A stretch of 64,000 nucleotides of DNA, taken from Croceicoccus sediminis (GTDB lineage Bacteria; Pseudomonadota; Alphaproteobacteria; Sphingomonadales; Sphingomonadaceae). Positions 26,110 to 34,196 of the stretch are shown in pieces. Below the pieces are notes generated by a model, which worked only from the letters and a program-made list of their open reading frames with translations, ran no database searches and was not told the origin of the DNA. The DNA is taken from contig NZ_SUNC01000001.1 of the NCBI RefSeq assembly GCF_007570835.1, positions 868,001 to 932,000 of the forward strand, in the 5' to 3' direction. The first letter of the stretch is position 1, and each line of letters starts with the position of its first letter. Made by a program: the position numbers and the translations under genes.

Positions 26110-26576
26110 AACACGACACCCCACAATTATTGGAAACAAAGTTCACAACCGGCTTCGATGCCGTCCGCTTTGCCGGATACGCCGCCTTGTTCGACCGGAT
26201 CGACGCAGGCCGCGACCTCATCCGTCCCGGCGCATTCACGGCCAGCTTGGAAGCGCGCAGGCTTTCGGGCGATCCGATCCCCCTGCTCTGGCAGCACCGC
26301 CCCGACCAGCAGATCGGCTGGGTCGAACGCATCGGCGAGGACGAACGCGGCCTGCGCGTCGTTGCCCGTATCGACAATCCCGACAGCGCGGCAGCCCGTC
26401 TGCTGAAAGACGGCAAGCTGTCCGGCCTGTCGTTCGGATACCGCGCCAAGGCATCGAAATCGGTCACTCACGCCGATGGCCGTCAGGGCCGCGAACTGGC
26501 GCAAGTCGACATCTTCGAAGTGAGCCTCGTCCACCGCCCGATGCAGCACAGCGCGCGCGTCCACTTCGTTAACTGA
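26106..26576 (+). CDS. GTA prohead protease, HK97 family (gp4)
   Basis: Serine protease that trims the capsid scaffold domain during head maturation. The 156-aa protein shows the family's GYAALFDRIDAGRDLIRPGAF, the catalytic-His region LLWQHRPDQQIGWV and the catalytic-Ser region KLSGLSFGYRAK, then DIFEVSLVHRPMQ. This follows portal and precedes capsid, as in HK97-like phages. A terminator-like hairpin lies between this gene and the capsid gene. Confidence 0.93.
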   Translation: MKHDTPQLLETKFTTGFDAVRFAGYAALFDRIDAGRDLIRPGAFTASLEARRLSGDPIPLLWQHRPDQQIGWVERIGEDERGLRVVARIDNPDSAAARLLKDGKLSGLSFGYRAKASKSVTHADGRQGRELAQVDIFEVSLVHRPMQHSARVHFVN

Positions 26577-26645
26577 TCCCCCCGAATTTCCGCCCGCCAG
26601 AACCGGCGCGCGGATCGAAGGCTGCCCCCTGGCAGCAACCCGAAC

Positions 26646-26671
26646 GGTCGCCCGCAGATGGCGGCCTTTTT
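26646..26671 (+). terminator. Terminator-like hairpin between protease and capsid genes
   Basis: GGTCGCC and GGCGGCC form a 7-bp stem (one GU) with a 7-base loop, followed directly by five T residues. It sits 25 bases before the capsid start. It could trim upstream transcripts or protect the 5' end of a processed capsid mRNA. Confidence 0.5.
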
Positions 26672-26695
26672 CATGTGCGAAAGGTGAATTGCCCC

Positions 26696-27847
26696 ATGAA
26701 TATGGAAACCAAGATGGAAGGCCTCGATGCCTCCTTCGATATTGTTGCGCGCCAGGACGCCGCCGACGAGGCCATCAAAGGCCTGCGCCGCGACGTCGAT
26801 GAAGTCAAAGGCCGCCTCGAAAAGGTGAGCCGCGCCGCGGCCCGCCCGATGATCGAGGGCGGTCAGTCTGCCATGCCTGCGATGCAGAGCGCCGAAGTGA
26901 AGGGCTTCGTGAACAACTATCTGCGTCAGGGCCGCGAGGCCGAACTGAAATCGATCTCGGGCACTGTGCAGAGCGACGGCGGCTATGCCGTGCCGCGTGA
27001 ACTGGATGCGATGATCGCCCGTTCGCTGAAGGAGATCAGCCCGATCCGCCAGATCGCGCAGGTCGTCCAGGTCGGAAGCGCCGGTTATCGCAAGCTGGTG
27101 ACCGGTTCGGGCACGTCCTCGGGCTGGGTCAGCGAAGCGGCGGCACGTCCCGAAACCGCAACGCCGACCTTCCACGAAATCGCCCCGCCGACCGGCGAAC
27201 TTTACGCCAATCCGGCGGCCAGCCAGTCCATGCTGGACGATGCCGGTTTCGACCTTGAAGCATGGCTTGCCGACGAGATCGCGACCGAGTTCGCCCGCGC
27301 CGAAGGGGCCGCCTTCGTGAACGGCACCGGCGTCGATCAGCCGCTCGGCTTCCTGATGTCGAACCAGTCGACCGCCGATGACGCGGCCCGCACTTTCGGT
27401 TCGCTGCAGTACGTCGGGTCGGGCAATGCCAGCGGTTTCGACACCGCGCCCGAGGCAAAACTGATCGATCTGGTCCACACGCTGAAGGCATCGCATCGCC
27501 AGGGCGCGAGCTGGGTCATGAACTCGGCCACCATGGCTTCGGTTCGCAAGCTCAAGACTTCGGACGGCGCATTCCTGTGGCAGCCGGGCCTGATCGAAGG
27601 GCAGCCCGATCGCCTGCTCGGCTATCCGATCATCGAGGCCGAGGACATGCCCGACATCGCGGCGGGCACCACGCCCATCGCATTCGGCAACTTCCGCGCC
27701 GGTTACCTGATCGCCGAACGGACGGCGACCTCGATCCTGCGCGATCCGTTTTCGAACAAGCCCTTCGTCCACTTCTACGCGACGAAGCGGATCGGCGGGC
27801 AGGTGCTCGACAGCGATGCGATCAAGCTCCTCAAGATCGAGGCCTGA
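26696..27847 (+). CDS. GTA major capsid protein, HK97 family (gp5)
   Basis: The main head protein, 383 aa. An N-terminal coiled-coil scaffold domain (about 1-70, with AIKGLRRDVDEVKGRLEKV) precedes the HK97 fold, which has GGYAVPRELDAMIARSL, GTSSGWVSEAAARPETATP, ANPAASQSMLDDAGFD and FVHFYATKRIGGQVLDSDAI. The scaffold is expected to be cut by the preceding protease. I prefer the ATG at 26696 with AAAGGTG upstream; an in-frame GTG at 26675 is possible. Two strong hairpins follow. Confidence 0.95.
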   Translation: MNMETKMEGLDASFDIVARQDAADEAIKGLRRDVDEVKGRLEKVSRAAARPMIEGGQSAMPAMQSAEVKGFVNNYLRQGREAELKSISGTVQSDGGYAVPRELDAMIARSLKEISPIRQIAQVVQVGSAGYRKLVTGSGTSSGWVSEAAARPETATPTFHEIAPPTGELYANPAASQSMLDDAGFDLEAWLADEIATEFARAEGAAFVNGTGVDQPLGFLMSNQSTADDAARTFGSLQYVGSGNASGFDTAPEAKLIDLVHTLKASHRQGASWVMNSATMASVRKLKTSDGAFLWQPGLIEGQPDRLLGYPIIEAEDMPDIAAGTTPIAFGNFRAGYLIAERTATSILRDPFSNKPFVHFYATKRIGGQVLDSDAIKLLKIEA

Positions 27848-27865
27848 TCCCCTCCAGGCCCCGAT

Positions 27866-27952
27866 GCAGGTCACGCGGTGTCCCCTTCCCGCGTGACCTG
27901 CGCCCCCTGGGCGCCCGCACCGGCCATAATCGCCGGTGCGGGCGCCTTTTTT
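27866..27952 (+). terminator. Tandem strong hairpins/intrinsic terminator after the capsid gene
   Basis: Hairpin 1 has a perfect 13-bp stem (27866-27878 with 27889-27901; GCAGGTCACGCGG arm) and a 10-base loop. Hairpin 2 has a perfect 14-bp stem (27910-27923 with 27933-27946; GGCGCCCGCACCGG arm), a 9-base loop and then six T residues (27947-27952), a textbook intrinsic terminator. They begin 19 bases after the capsid stop and lie inside the structural operon. Confidence 0.85.
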
Positions 27953-27986
27953 CTGAACAGTTTTCGACAGGAAAGGCTGGACCGCT

Positions 27987-28550
27987 ATGAAGCGCGCCAT
28001 TCTTGCCCCAGTCCCCCTTCCCCCCTCGGCCCTGACCGAGCTGAAGGAGTGGCTGGGCATCAATTCCACGCGCGAAGACGCGCTGCTCGGCAATCTCCTG
28101 AACGCCTCGCTCGACATTTGCGAAGCCTATACCGGATCGCGCCCGATCGAGACGACCTGCGAGGAAGTCTGGCCAGTTCGCCCGCTGGTCTCGATCAGTG
28201 GCTGGCAGGCGCTTGCGACCAAGCCGGTGACCAGCATCGTCGGCATCGACAGGATCGCGCTGGACGGAACGCGGATCACGCTCGATCCCGCCACTTTCGA
28301 AATCGACATCGACGCAGACGGCACGGGCCGCTTCCGCGTGATCACCAGCGTGCCTGACAAGCGTCTGGCCGTGCGGTTCACTGCCGGTCTGGCCGTCGAC
28401 TGGACGGGCCTGCCCGAAGCCTTGCGGCAAGGCACGATCCGCCTGGCAGCGCATCACCACCGCACACGCGACACCGGTAATGCCAGCGTCGCCCCGCCGC
28501 GCGCCGTGGCCGCGCTGTGGCAGCCGTGGCGCAAGGTCCGCCTCGGATGA
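27987..28550 (+). CDS. GTA head-tail connector/adaptor (gp6)
   Basis: A 187-aa protein matching the phage gp6-like head-tail connector family: LTELKEWLGINSTREDALLGNLLNASLDICEAYTG is the usual opening helix pair. A beta-domain follows, with RITLDPATFEIDID and RLAVRFTAGLA, and a C-terminal helix RLAAHHHRTRD. In the Rhodobacter GTA this ring docks on the portal. The stop overlaps the next small ORF (ATGA). Confidence 0.87.
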   Translation: MKRAILAPVPLPPSALTELKEWLGINSTREDALLGNLLNASLDICEAYTGSRPIETTCEEVWPVRPLVSISGWQALATKPVTSIVGIDRIALDGTRITLDPATFEIDIDADGTGRFRVITSVPDKRLAVRFTAGLAVDWTGLPEALRQGTIRLAAHHHRTRDTGNASVAPPRAVAALWQPWRKVRLG

Positions 28551-28702
28551 TCGAGGCATCGCTTCGTGGTGGCGGGTTCCGTGCACTGCTCAACACGCTG
28601 AACCGACGGGCCTTGCGCAAGACCGAACGCGACGCGCGCGACGCTCACTGGCGCCGGGCCGATCTGCTCTGGCCCGACTTCGCGCCACGCTGGAAGGACT
28701 GA
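28547..28702 (+). CDS. 51-aa GTA-cluster small protein at the g7 position
   Basis: A short basic protein, overlapping gp6 by four bases and ending 6 bases before the DUF3168 gene. It is helical, rich in Arg (LNTLNRRALRKTERDARDAHW) and Trp. In the Rhodobacter GTA, gene 7 (the head-completion stopper, roughly twice as long) occupies this slot. I see no clear similarity to a stopper fold. It may be a reduced stopper, a different small connector, or a remnant. Confidence 0.65.
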   Translation: MIEASLRGGGFRALLNTLNRRALRKTERDARDAHWRRADLLWPDFAPRWKD

Positions 28703-28708
28703 TCCATC

Positions 28709-29098
28709 ATGGAAATCGCACTGCGCTCTGCGCTGATCGAACACCTCAAAGCCCAGCCCACGCTATCGCAGGAGCTGGCCGCGATCAGCGAGGAGGCACC
28801 GGTCCGGTCCAGCCTGCCCTGGCTCGCCATCGTCGCCAGCGCCAGCGCGGACTGGAGCCACAAGACCGGGACGGGCCGTGAGATCCGCGTCGCCATCGAA
28901 TTGCAGACGCGCGGCGACGATGCTGCAACGGCGGGATCACTGGTCGAGGCGATCGAAGGCGCGATCGGCGCCTTCCCGGCAGATCAGCCCACGCTCGTCA
29001 TTGTCAGCCGCCAGTTCCTGCGCGCCCGCACTGAGCAGCGCGGCGGAACGATCCGCGCCGTCCTGCTCGAATACCGCTTCCGCGTCCTCGCGAAGTGA
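28709..29098 (+). CDS. GTA tail terminator, DUF3168 family (gp8)
   Basis: A 129-aa protein of DUF3168, the tail-terminator ring that caps the tail tube at the head junction. Typical features are LRSALIEHLKAQPTL at the start, LPWLAIVASASADWSHKTGTG in the middle, and VAIELQTRGDDAATAGSLVEAIEGAI. The order connector-stopper-terminator-tube is kept. The start ATG follows GGACTGATCCATC. Confidence 0.88.
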   Translation: MEIALRSALIEHLKAQPTLSQELAAISEEAPVRSSLPWLAIVASASADWSHKTGTGREIRVAIELQTRGDDAATAGSLVEAIEGAIGAFPADQPTLVIVSRQFLRARTEQRGGTIRAVLLEYRFRVLAK

Positions 29099-29129
29099 TC
29101 CCCTCATTGCCTAACCGGAGAACAGCCCC

Positions 29130-29543
29130 ATGAGTGCCCAGAAAGGCAGCGCCTTCCTTCTCAAGATAAGCGACGGTGCATCGCCCGCGACTTACGAAAC
29201 GGTCGCCGGTCTTCGCACCACCAACATGTCGATCACCGGCGATGCAGTGAACGTGACGACCAACGAATCCGGCGGCTGGCGCGAGCTGCTGTCGGGCGCC
29301 GGTGTGCGGCAGGTCTCTGTCAGCGCGGCGGGGATCTTCCTCGGCTCGTCGGCAGAGAACGCCATTCGCGGCCATGCCCTGGCAGGGACCATCGCCGACT
29401 ATGAGCTGAGTTTCGAGGATGGCGAGCGCATGCAGGGACGCTTCCTGGTGCAGCGGCTCGACTACGCTGGCGATTTCAATGGTGAGCGCAACTACACGCT
29501 CACTCTCGAAAGCTCCGGCCCCGTGCTTCCGGTGGCGGCATGA
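29130..29543 (+). CDS. GTA major tail tube protein, TP901-1 family (gp9)
   Basis: A 137-aa tube subunit. AQKGSAFLLKISDGA, GLRTTNMSITGDAVNVTTNESGGWRELLSGAGVRQVSVSA (given as its two halves around TTNES-GGWREL) and DGERMQGRFLVQRLDYAGDFNGE follow the TP901-1 major tail protein pattern used in GTAs. A GGAG 10 bases upstream supports the start. Its last codons overlap the gp10 start. Confidence 0.9.
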   Translation: MSAQKGSAFLLKISDGASPATYETVAGLRTTNMSITGDAVNVTTNESGGWRELLSGAGVRQVSVSAAGIFLGSSAENAIRGHALAGTIADYELSFEDGERMQGRFLVQRLDYAGDFNGERNYTLTLESSGPVLPVAA

Positions 29544-29857
29544 GCGTTGACGAGCCGGTGAACACGGCGCGCGGCGAGGCCGCGATCGAGATCATGGGCC
29601 GCAAGCGTCGCCTGCGCCCAAGCTTTGCCGCCCTTGTCGCGGCAGAGGACGAACTCGGCCCTCTGTTCGCGCTGGTCGAACGGGCGAGCGAAGGCCGCCT
29701 GAAGTTAAGCGAGATGACCTCGCTGTTCTGGCACTGCCTTGCAGACCGCGCCGACCTGACCCGCGACGACGTGGGCGAGGCGATCGCGGCGCAGGGCCTT
29801 GCGGCAAGCGCGCCAGCGCTGCGCGCCGTGCTGAAGCAGGTGCTGCAGGGGGCCTGA
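29540..29857 (+). CDS. GTA tail assembly chaperone-type protein (gp10)
   Basis: A 105-aa protein of the GTA gp10 family: GEAAIEIMGRKRRLRPSFAALVAAEDELG is diagnostic, followed by helices. In phages with the same layout, the two small genes between tube and tape measure encode tail assembly chaperones that coat the tape measure. The stop overlaps the next start by 1 base (TGATG). Confidence 0.85.
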   Translation: MSVDEPVNTARGEAAIEIMGRKRRLRPSFAALVAAEDELGPLFALVERASEGRLKLSEMTSLFWHCLADRADLTRDDVGEAIAAQGLAASAPALRAVLKQVLQGA

Positions 29858-30063
29858 TGACAGCCCCCGCAGCCCGCTTCGCCGACGCGGCAGCGCGGCT
29901 TTGCGGCCAGTGCGCGCTGATGGTGGGGTGGCGACCGGACGAGTTCTGGCTCGCCACCCCGGCGGAAGTCGCCGCCATCTTCACGGCCATGCACGAACCG
30001 CAGGCAAACGGCAGCGTCACGAGAAACGACATCCAGCGCATGATGGAGCAGGACCATGGATAG
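29857..30063 (+). CDS. Small GTA tail assembly protein (gp10.1, rcc01693-like)
   Basis: A 68-aa protein immediately after gp10. GWRPDEFWLATPAEVAAIFTAM matches the small phage tail assembly chaperone family (DUF2376/TAC-like) in which P-x-x-F-W-x-x-T-P-x-E recurs. It probably works with gp10 on the tape measure. It overlaps the gp11 start by 8 bases. Confidence 0.85.
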   Translation: MTAPAARFADAAARLCGQCALMVGWRPDEFWLATPAEVAAIFTAMHEPQANGSVTRNDIQRMMEQDHG

Positions 30064-30613
30064 CGAGATCGAAACCCTGATGATCGACGTCAGGGCCAGC
30101 ACCGACGGCTTTGCAGCCGATATCGGGCGGATGCGTGAACAGTTCGACACCACGCTGGTCGACGGCTTTGCAAGAGCGGGCAACGTCCTCGAAACCAGCT
30201 TGCTCGGCGCAGTGCGCCGGGGCAGCCTGGGGTTCGACGACCTCAAACGCACGGCCCTGCGTGCGCTTGACGAGATCGCGGCGGCGGCGCTGCGAAGCGG
30301 CATTTCCTCTCTGGGTGGGTCGCTCTCGGGTGGTCTTGGCGGACTGGTCGGCGGTCTGCTCGGCCTGCCCGGCCGCGCCACGGGCGGCAATGTCTCGCCG
30401 GGATCGGCCTACGTGGTTGGCGAAAAAGGGCCCGAGCTTTTCGTACCGACCAGTTCGGGACGCATCGACAACGGTTTGGCCATGTCCGCCGGGCGCGATG
30501 TCCGCATTTCCATCAACGTGGCCGGTCAGCCCGGAAGCTCGTCGGCGCAAAGCCTCGAACGCTCCGGCCGCCAGGTCGCCAGCGCCGTTCGCCGCGCGCT
30601 CTCCTCATATTGA
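30056..30613 (+). CDS. GTA tape measure protein (gp11)
   Basis: A 185-aa tail tape-measure protein. It is far shorter than phage tape measures, as in other GTAs, predicting a short tail. An N-terminal helical part (IDVRASTDGFAADIGRMREQF) leads to a Gly-rich segment (LSGGLGGLVGGLLGLPGRATGG) and then PGSAYVVGEKGPELFVPTSSG, the conserved end motif of many tape measures. Confidence 0.88.
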   Translation: MDSEIETLMIDVRASTDGFAADIGRMREQFDTTLVDGFARAGNVLETSLLGAVRRGSLGFDDLKRTALRALDEIAAAALRSGISSLGGSLSGGLGGLVGGLLGLPGRATGGNVSPGSAYVVGEKGPELFVPTSSGRIDNGLAMSAGRDVRISINVAGQPGSSSAQSLERSGRQVASAVRRALSSY

Positions 30614-30637
30614 ACCGCACCATCGGAGCAGACGATC

Positions 30638-32968
30638 ATGCCCTACTGGTTGGCCAAGAATCGCAACGGACAGCACAGCGACTGGATCGCGCGCTTCGAT
30701 CCGCGGTTCTGGACCGTGAACTTCCCGCGCCCGATGATGGCCGCCGTCACCACGACCGCTGCCGACGCCCTGCGTGTCGATTGCGTATTCTATCGCAGCA
30801 ACGATCTGGCCGGGCTCATCTGGGACAGCGTCGACACCATCGATCACCCCCTGACCTCTTACATCACCAACCGGGACTATACCGGCCTGCAACTTTCGTT
30901 TCGGTGGCGTTCGGGAGGCATAGTACAACTGGACGCGCTGAACGGCCCGACGCTGACGGTAGAGGGCCGCGATGCGAACGGGGCGGCGCGAACCTGGTAT
31001 GTCCGGCTGTGGAACTATGCCGAAGGGGCGCCTGATGACGCCCTGATCCGCATCGATTTTTCCATGCTCGACGGCGGCTTCCTGCTGCCCGCAGAGGCCG
31101 ATCCCGTGCACTGCGCCGACATCGACCGGATGTTCATCTCCCTCGCCCCGCCGGGATACAGTGCGGCGGGCGGTGACCTTGCTGCGCCCGTCGAAGGTTG
31201 GGCTGAAATCAGCGATTTGCGTACCGACGGCAAGAGCGCCCTGCTGGAAACCGGCGACGTGATGACGCCCGAACACGGTGTCGGCATGTGCACCGCGTTC
31301 GACGATTGCGGCACGCAGACGCCTGAACGGCTTTTGCGCAACCTCCGCGCGCTCGGATACCGCGGTGAGATCGTCCACTATCTTGGCATGAGCCACTTTT
31401 TCAGGCTCAAGGCCGATGGCATTGGCGGCTTCGTCATCGACACCGAGGCTCCGCCATTCAACGCCGCCGCACAGGCCTGGCACGCGGACTTTTTCACTCG
31501 CGCAAAGGCCATGGGTTTTGCCCCGATTGCCTCGCTTTCATACGAACTACTAGCGATGCATTGCCCGCAAAGCTGGGTCCAGCGCGATCTGGACGGCAAT
31601 CCCGCACTGACAGGATGGTCGCCACCTTCGAACATTGTTTCGCCTGCCAACGACGATGCGATGGCCTATCTCCAGCAGGTCGCGCGAGCAGCCTTAGCTC
31701 TCATGATGTCAAGCGGAGCCGAGCCGAAGTTCCAGATCGGTGAGCCTTGGTGGTGGACTTATGCCGATGGCCGCATCTGCCTTTACGACGATGACGCTCG
31801 CGAAGCGTTCGGCGGCTCCCCAGTTGCGATCCCATCGATGCGTGGCGATCTGGACGCAGCACAATTGCAGCTTCTGGATCAGGCCGGCGCACTTCTTGCC
31901 GCATCGACCGCCGCGCTGACCGACGCGGTCAAGGACGAAGCTGGAGGCAGCGCCGAGGTCAGGTTGCTCGCCTTCCTGCCGACCATTCTCGACCCGCTGA
32001 CACCCGGTTCGGCGAGAGCGAACCTGCCGACCGGCTGGGCCTACCCGGCGTTCGATCGGCTTCAGCTTGAAGACTACGATTGGTTGACCGCAGGCCGGCG
32101 AGGCGATCGCCTCAAGGCCTATGCCTCGGTCGATGAGCGGCTGGGCTATCCAAAAGATCTGCAGGACTATCTCTCAGGCTTCGTGCTTTTGCGCGAAGAC
32201 GCGTCTGCGTTCTGGCAGCTTATCGATACGGGCCTCGACGAAGCGGGCGAACGCGGCATCGCCCGACGGTTCGTCTGGGCCAGCCCCCAGGTCATGCGCG
32301 ACGGATACGTCCGTCTCCCCACGCCCAGCAATGAGGACGCCATGCAGGCTTTCGACGACATTCCCTACCCGCTCGCACTCGGCAGAGGCGCTGCGGTCAG
32401 CCCCGAGTTCTCGACCACGATCGTGATCACCGCATCGGGCCACGAACATCGCAATTCGATCTGGTCGGATGCAAGGCTCCGCTACGATGTAGGGCCCGGC
32501 ATCCGTTCCGAGGCCGAACTGGGCACGCTGCTATCCTTCTTCCGCGCTCGCCGGGGTGCTGCACGCGGCTTCCGCCTGCGCGATCCGAACGATTTCAGCT
32601 CCAACGGGATGGCCGGCACGCCATCTGCCTTCGACCAGCTTCTGGGCGTCGGTGACGGGATCGAAACGCTGTTCCCGATCATCAAGAGCTACGGCAACAT
32701 CGATGCGCAGGAACGCCGGATAACGAGGCCTGTCGTCGGAACGATCCGTGTCAGTGTGGATGGGGTCGAAACATCGGCCTGGTCGATCGAGGAACGTGGC
32801 GTGATCCGCCTGCACGATGCAGCGCCCGAAGGCGCAGACGTCCGCGCAGGATATCTGTTCGACGTGCCCGTGCGGTTCGCCGAAGACCGGCTGGAAGTGT
32901 CCAATGCCGTTTTCGCCGCGGGCGAAGCGCCCAGCGTGCCGCTCGTCGAAGTCAGGGAGGCGGCATGA
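30638..32968 (+). CDS. GTA baseplate protein gp12: N-terminal glycosidase-like barrel fused to DUF2460
   Basis: A 776-aa protein. The C-terminal 205 residues (about 570-776) are the DUF2460/TIGR02217 domain that alone makes up gp12 of the Rhodobacter GTA (SGHEHRNSIWSDARLRYDVG and LLSFFRARRGAARGFRLRDPNDF). The first 200 residues are beta-rich and about 200-540 resembles an (alpha/beta)8 glycosidase: repeated helix/strand units, FQIGEPWWW with Glu369, and QLEDYDW with Glu478, spaced like the two carboxylates of clan GH-A. It probably forms the distal tail ring with a surface-glycan-processing or binding domain. The barrel call is inference. Confidence 0.82.
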   Translation: MPYWLAKNRNGQHSDWIARFDPRFWTVNFPRPMMAAVTTTAADALRVDCVFYRSNDLAGLIWDSVDTIDHPLTSYITNRDYTGLQLSFRWRSGGIVQLDALNGPTLTVEGRDANGAARTWYVRLWNYAEGAPDDALIRIDFSMLDGGFLLPAEADPVHCADIDRMFISLAPPGYSAAGGDLAAPVEGWAEISDLRTDGKSALLETGDVMTPEHGVGMCTAFDDCGTQTPERLLRNLRALGYRGEIVHYLGMSHFFRLKADGIGGFVIDTEAPPFNAAAQAWHADFFTRAKAMGFAPIASLSYELLAMHCPQSWVQRDLDGNPALTGWSPPSNIVSPANDDAMAYLQQVARAALALMMSSGAEPKFQIGEPWWWTYADGRICLYDDDAREAFGGSPVAIPSMRGDLDAAQLQLLDQAGALLAASTAALTDAVKDEAGGSAEVRLLAFLPTILDPLTPGSARANLPTGWAYPAFDRLQLEDYDWLTAGRRGDRLKAYASVDERLGYPKDLQDYLSGFVLLREDASAFWQLIDTGLDEAGERGIARRFVWASPQVMRDGYVRLPTPSNEDAMQAFDDIPYPLALGRGAAVSPEFSTTIVITASGHEHRNSIWSDARLRYDVGPGIRSEAELGTLLSFFRARRGAARGFRLRDPNDFSSNGMAGTPSAFDQLLGVGDGIETLFPIIKSYGNIDAQERRITRPVVGTIRVSVDGVETSAWSIEERGVIRLHDAAPEGADVRAGYLFDVPVRFAEDRLEVSNAVFAAGEAPSVPLVEVREAA

Positions 32969-33783
32969 GCAGGGTGTGGTTCGAAGGAGAGCTCGAAACC
33001 GTAGCCACATGGTGGCGCATCTTTCGCAAAGACGGGGTCGCGATCGGCTTTACCAGCCACGACCGCGATCTGTTCTTCGATGATATCCACCACCTGACCG
33101 CGCCCGGCATGGTTCCGTCCGCCATCCGGTTCAGCGCGGATCTCGAGCCCGACAGTGCGGAGATGAGCGGCGGCCTCTCGCACGCAGCCGTCACGACTGA
33201 AGACCTTGCCCTTGGCCGGTTCGATGAAGCGCGCATCGAAATGGGCCTGGTGGATTGGCAGACGCTTGAACGCGAGACCATTTTCAGCGGGGAGATCGGC
33301 ACTGTTGACGAAGACGGCGGCAGCTTCACCGCAGAACTTCTATCGGAAAAGGCCAGATTAGACCTCGATAGGATCCCGCGTACCAGTCCTACGTGCCGGG
33401 CGCGCTTTTGCGGACCTGGCTGCAATCTGCCCGCGTCTCGTTTCACGTTGGAAACCACCGTTGACGCGACAAGCCACGACGGCGCGCGCCTGTCGGTCTT
33501 GGCGGAAATCGACAATGCCGACTTCCTGGACGGCGAATTGCGCGTGATCAGCGGCAGCGCGACCGGCCTCGTCCACGAGATTACCGCGATCGCCAATGGG
33601 ATGTTGGTCGTCTCTCCCGCTCTTGCCGGTACGGTTACCGCCGGGACACGCATCGAACTGCGAGAAGGCTGCGACCACCGCTGGGCAACTTGCCGCAACA
33701 GGTTCGGCAATGCCGTCAACTTTCGGGGCGAACCTTTCCTGCCGGGCAACGATCTTCTTGCCCGCTATCCGACCGCCCGATGA
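32965..33783 (+). CDS. GTA baseplate hub protein, DUF2163 (gp13)
   Basis: A 272-aa hub protein. The N-terminal half has GFTSHDRDLFFDDIHHLTAPG and SADLEPDSAEMSGGL; the C-terminal half has the family signature EGCDHRWATCRNRFGNAVNFRGEPFLPG. Cysteines in PTCRARFCGPGC plus EGC and ATC could hold an iron-sulfur cluster, as in the related lambda gpL tail tip; this is inference. The start overlaps gp12 and the stop overlaps gp14 (ATGA at both). Confidence 0.92.
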   Translation: MSRVWFEGELETVATWWRIFRKDGVAIGFTSHDRDLFFDDIHHLTAPGMVPSAIRFSADLEPDSAEMSGGLSHAAVTTEDLALGRFDEARIEMGLVDWQTLERETIFSGEIGTVDEDGGSFTAELLSEKARLDLDRIPRTSPTCRARFCGPGCNLPASRFTLETTVDATSHDGARLSVLAEIDNADFLDGELRVISGSATGLVHEITAIANGMLVVSPALAGTVTAGTRIELREGCDHRWATCRNRFGNAVNFRGEPFLPGNDLLARYPTAR

Positions 33784-34193
33784 CCGATCCCGCCGCAGCT
33801 ACAGCGGCACTCGAACTGGTCGGCGCTCCGTTCCGGTTGCGTGGGCGAGATCCGGCGACCGGGCTGGATTGCCTCGGTGTCGTCGTTCACGTTCTGGGCC
33901 GTATTGGTGGAAACGCGTGCATCGCCAAGGCCTACGGTCTGCGAAACAGCGACATCAAAGGGTTGCTCGAAGATGCAGAGGCATCGGGCCTTGTCCCGAC
34001 GCGAGGCCGCGCGGCACCGGGCACAGTAGTGCTCTTCGATCTCGGTGCCGGGCAGCATCATCTGGCCATCGCCGCCGGAAACGAATGCTTCGTCCACGCT
34101 CATGCCGGGCTTCGCAAGGTCGTCTACGGGAAGATCGATCCTTCCTGGAAAACCGTGGCGACCTGGCGCTTCCCCACAAGATTGAAGGATTGA
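33780..34193 (+). CDS. GTA NlpC/P60-type cell-wall peptidase (gp14)
   Basis: A 137-aa NlpC/P60 cysteine peptidase, carried in the tail tip to cut peptidoglycan peptides during DNA delivery. The catalytic Cys is Cys31 in GLDCLGVVVHVLGR, the general-base His lies in GQHHLAIAAG, and a third polar residue follows near ECFVHAHAG. The compact size matches GTA gp14. It overlaps gp13 and is followed 3 bases later by gp15. Confidence 0.93.
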   Translation: MTDPAAATAALELVGAPFRLRGRDPATGLDCLGVVVHVLGRIGGNACIAKAYGLRNSDIKGLLEDAEASGLVPTRGRAAPGTVVLFDLGAGQHHLAIAAGNECFVHAHAGLRKVVYGKIDPSWKTVATWRFPTRLKD

Positions 34194-34196
34194 ACG

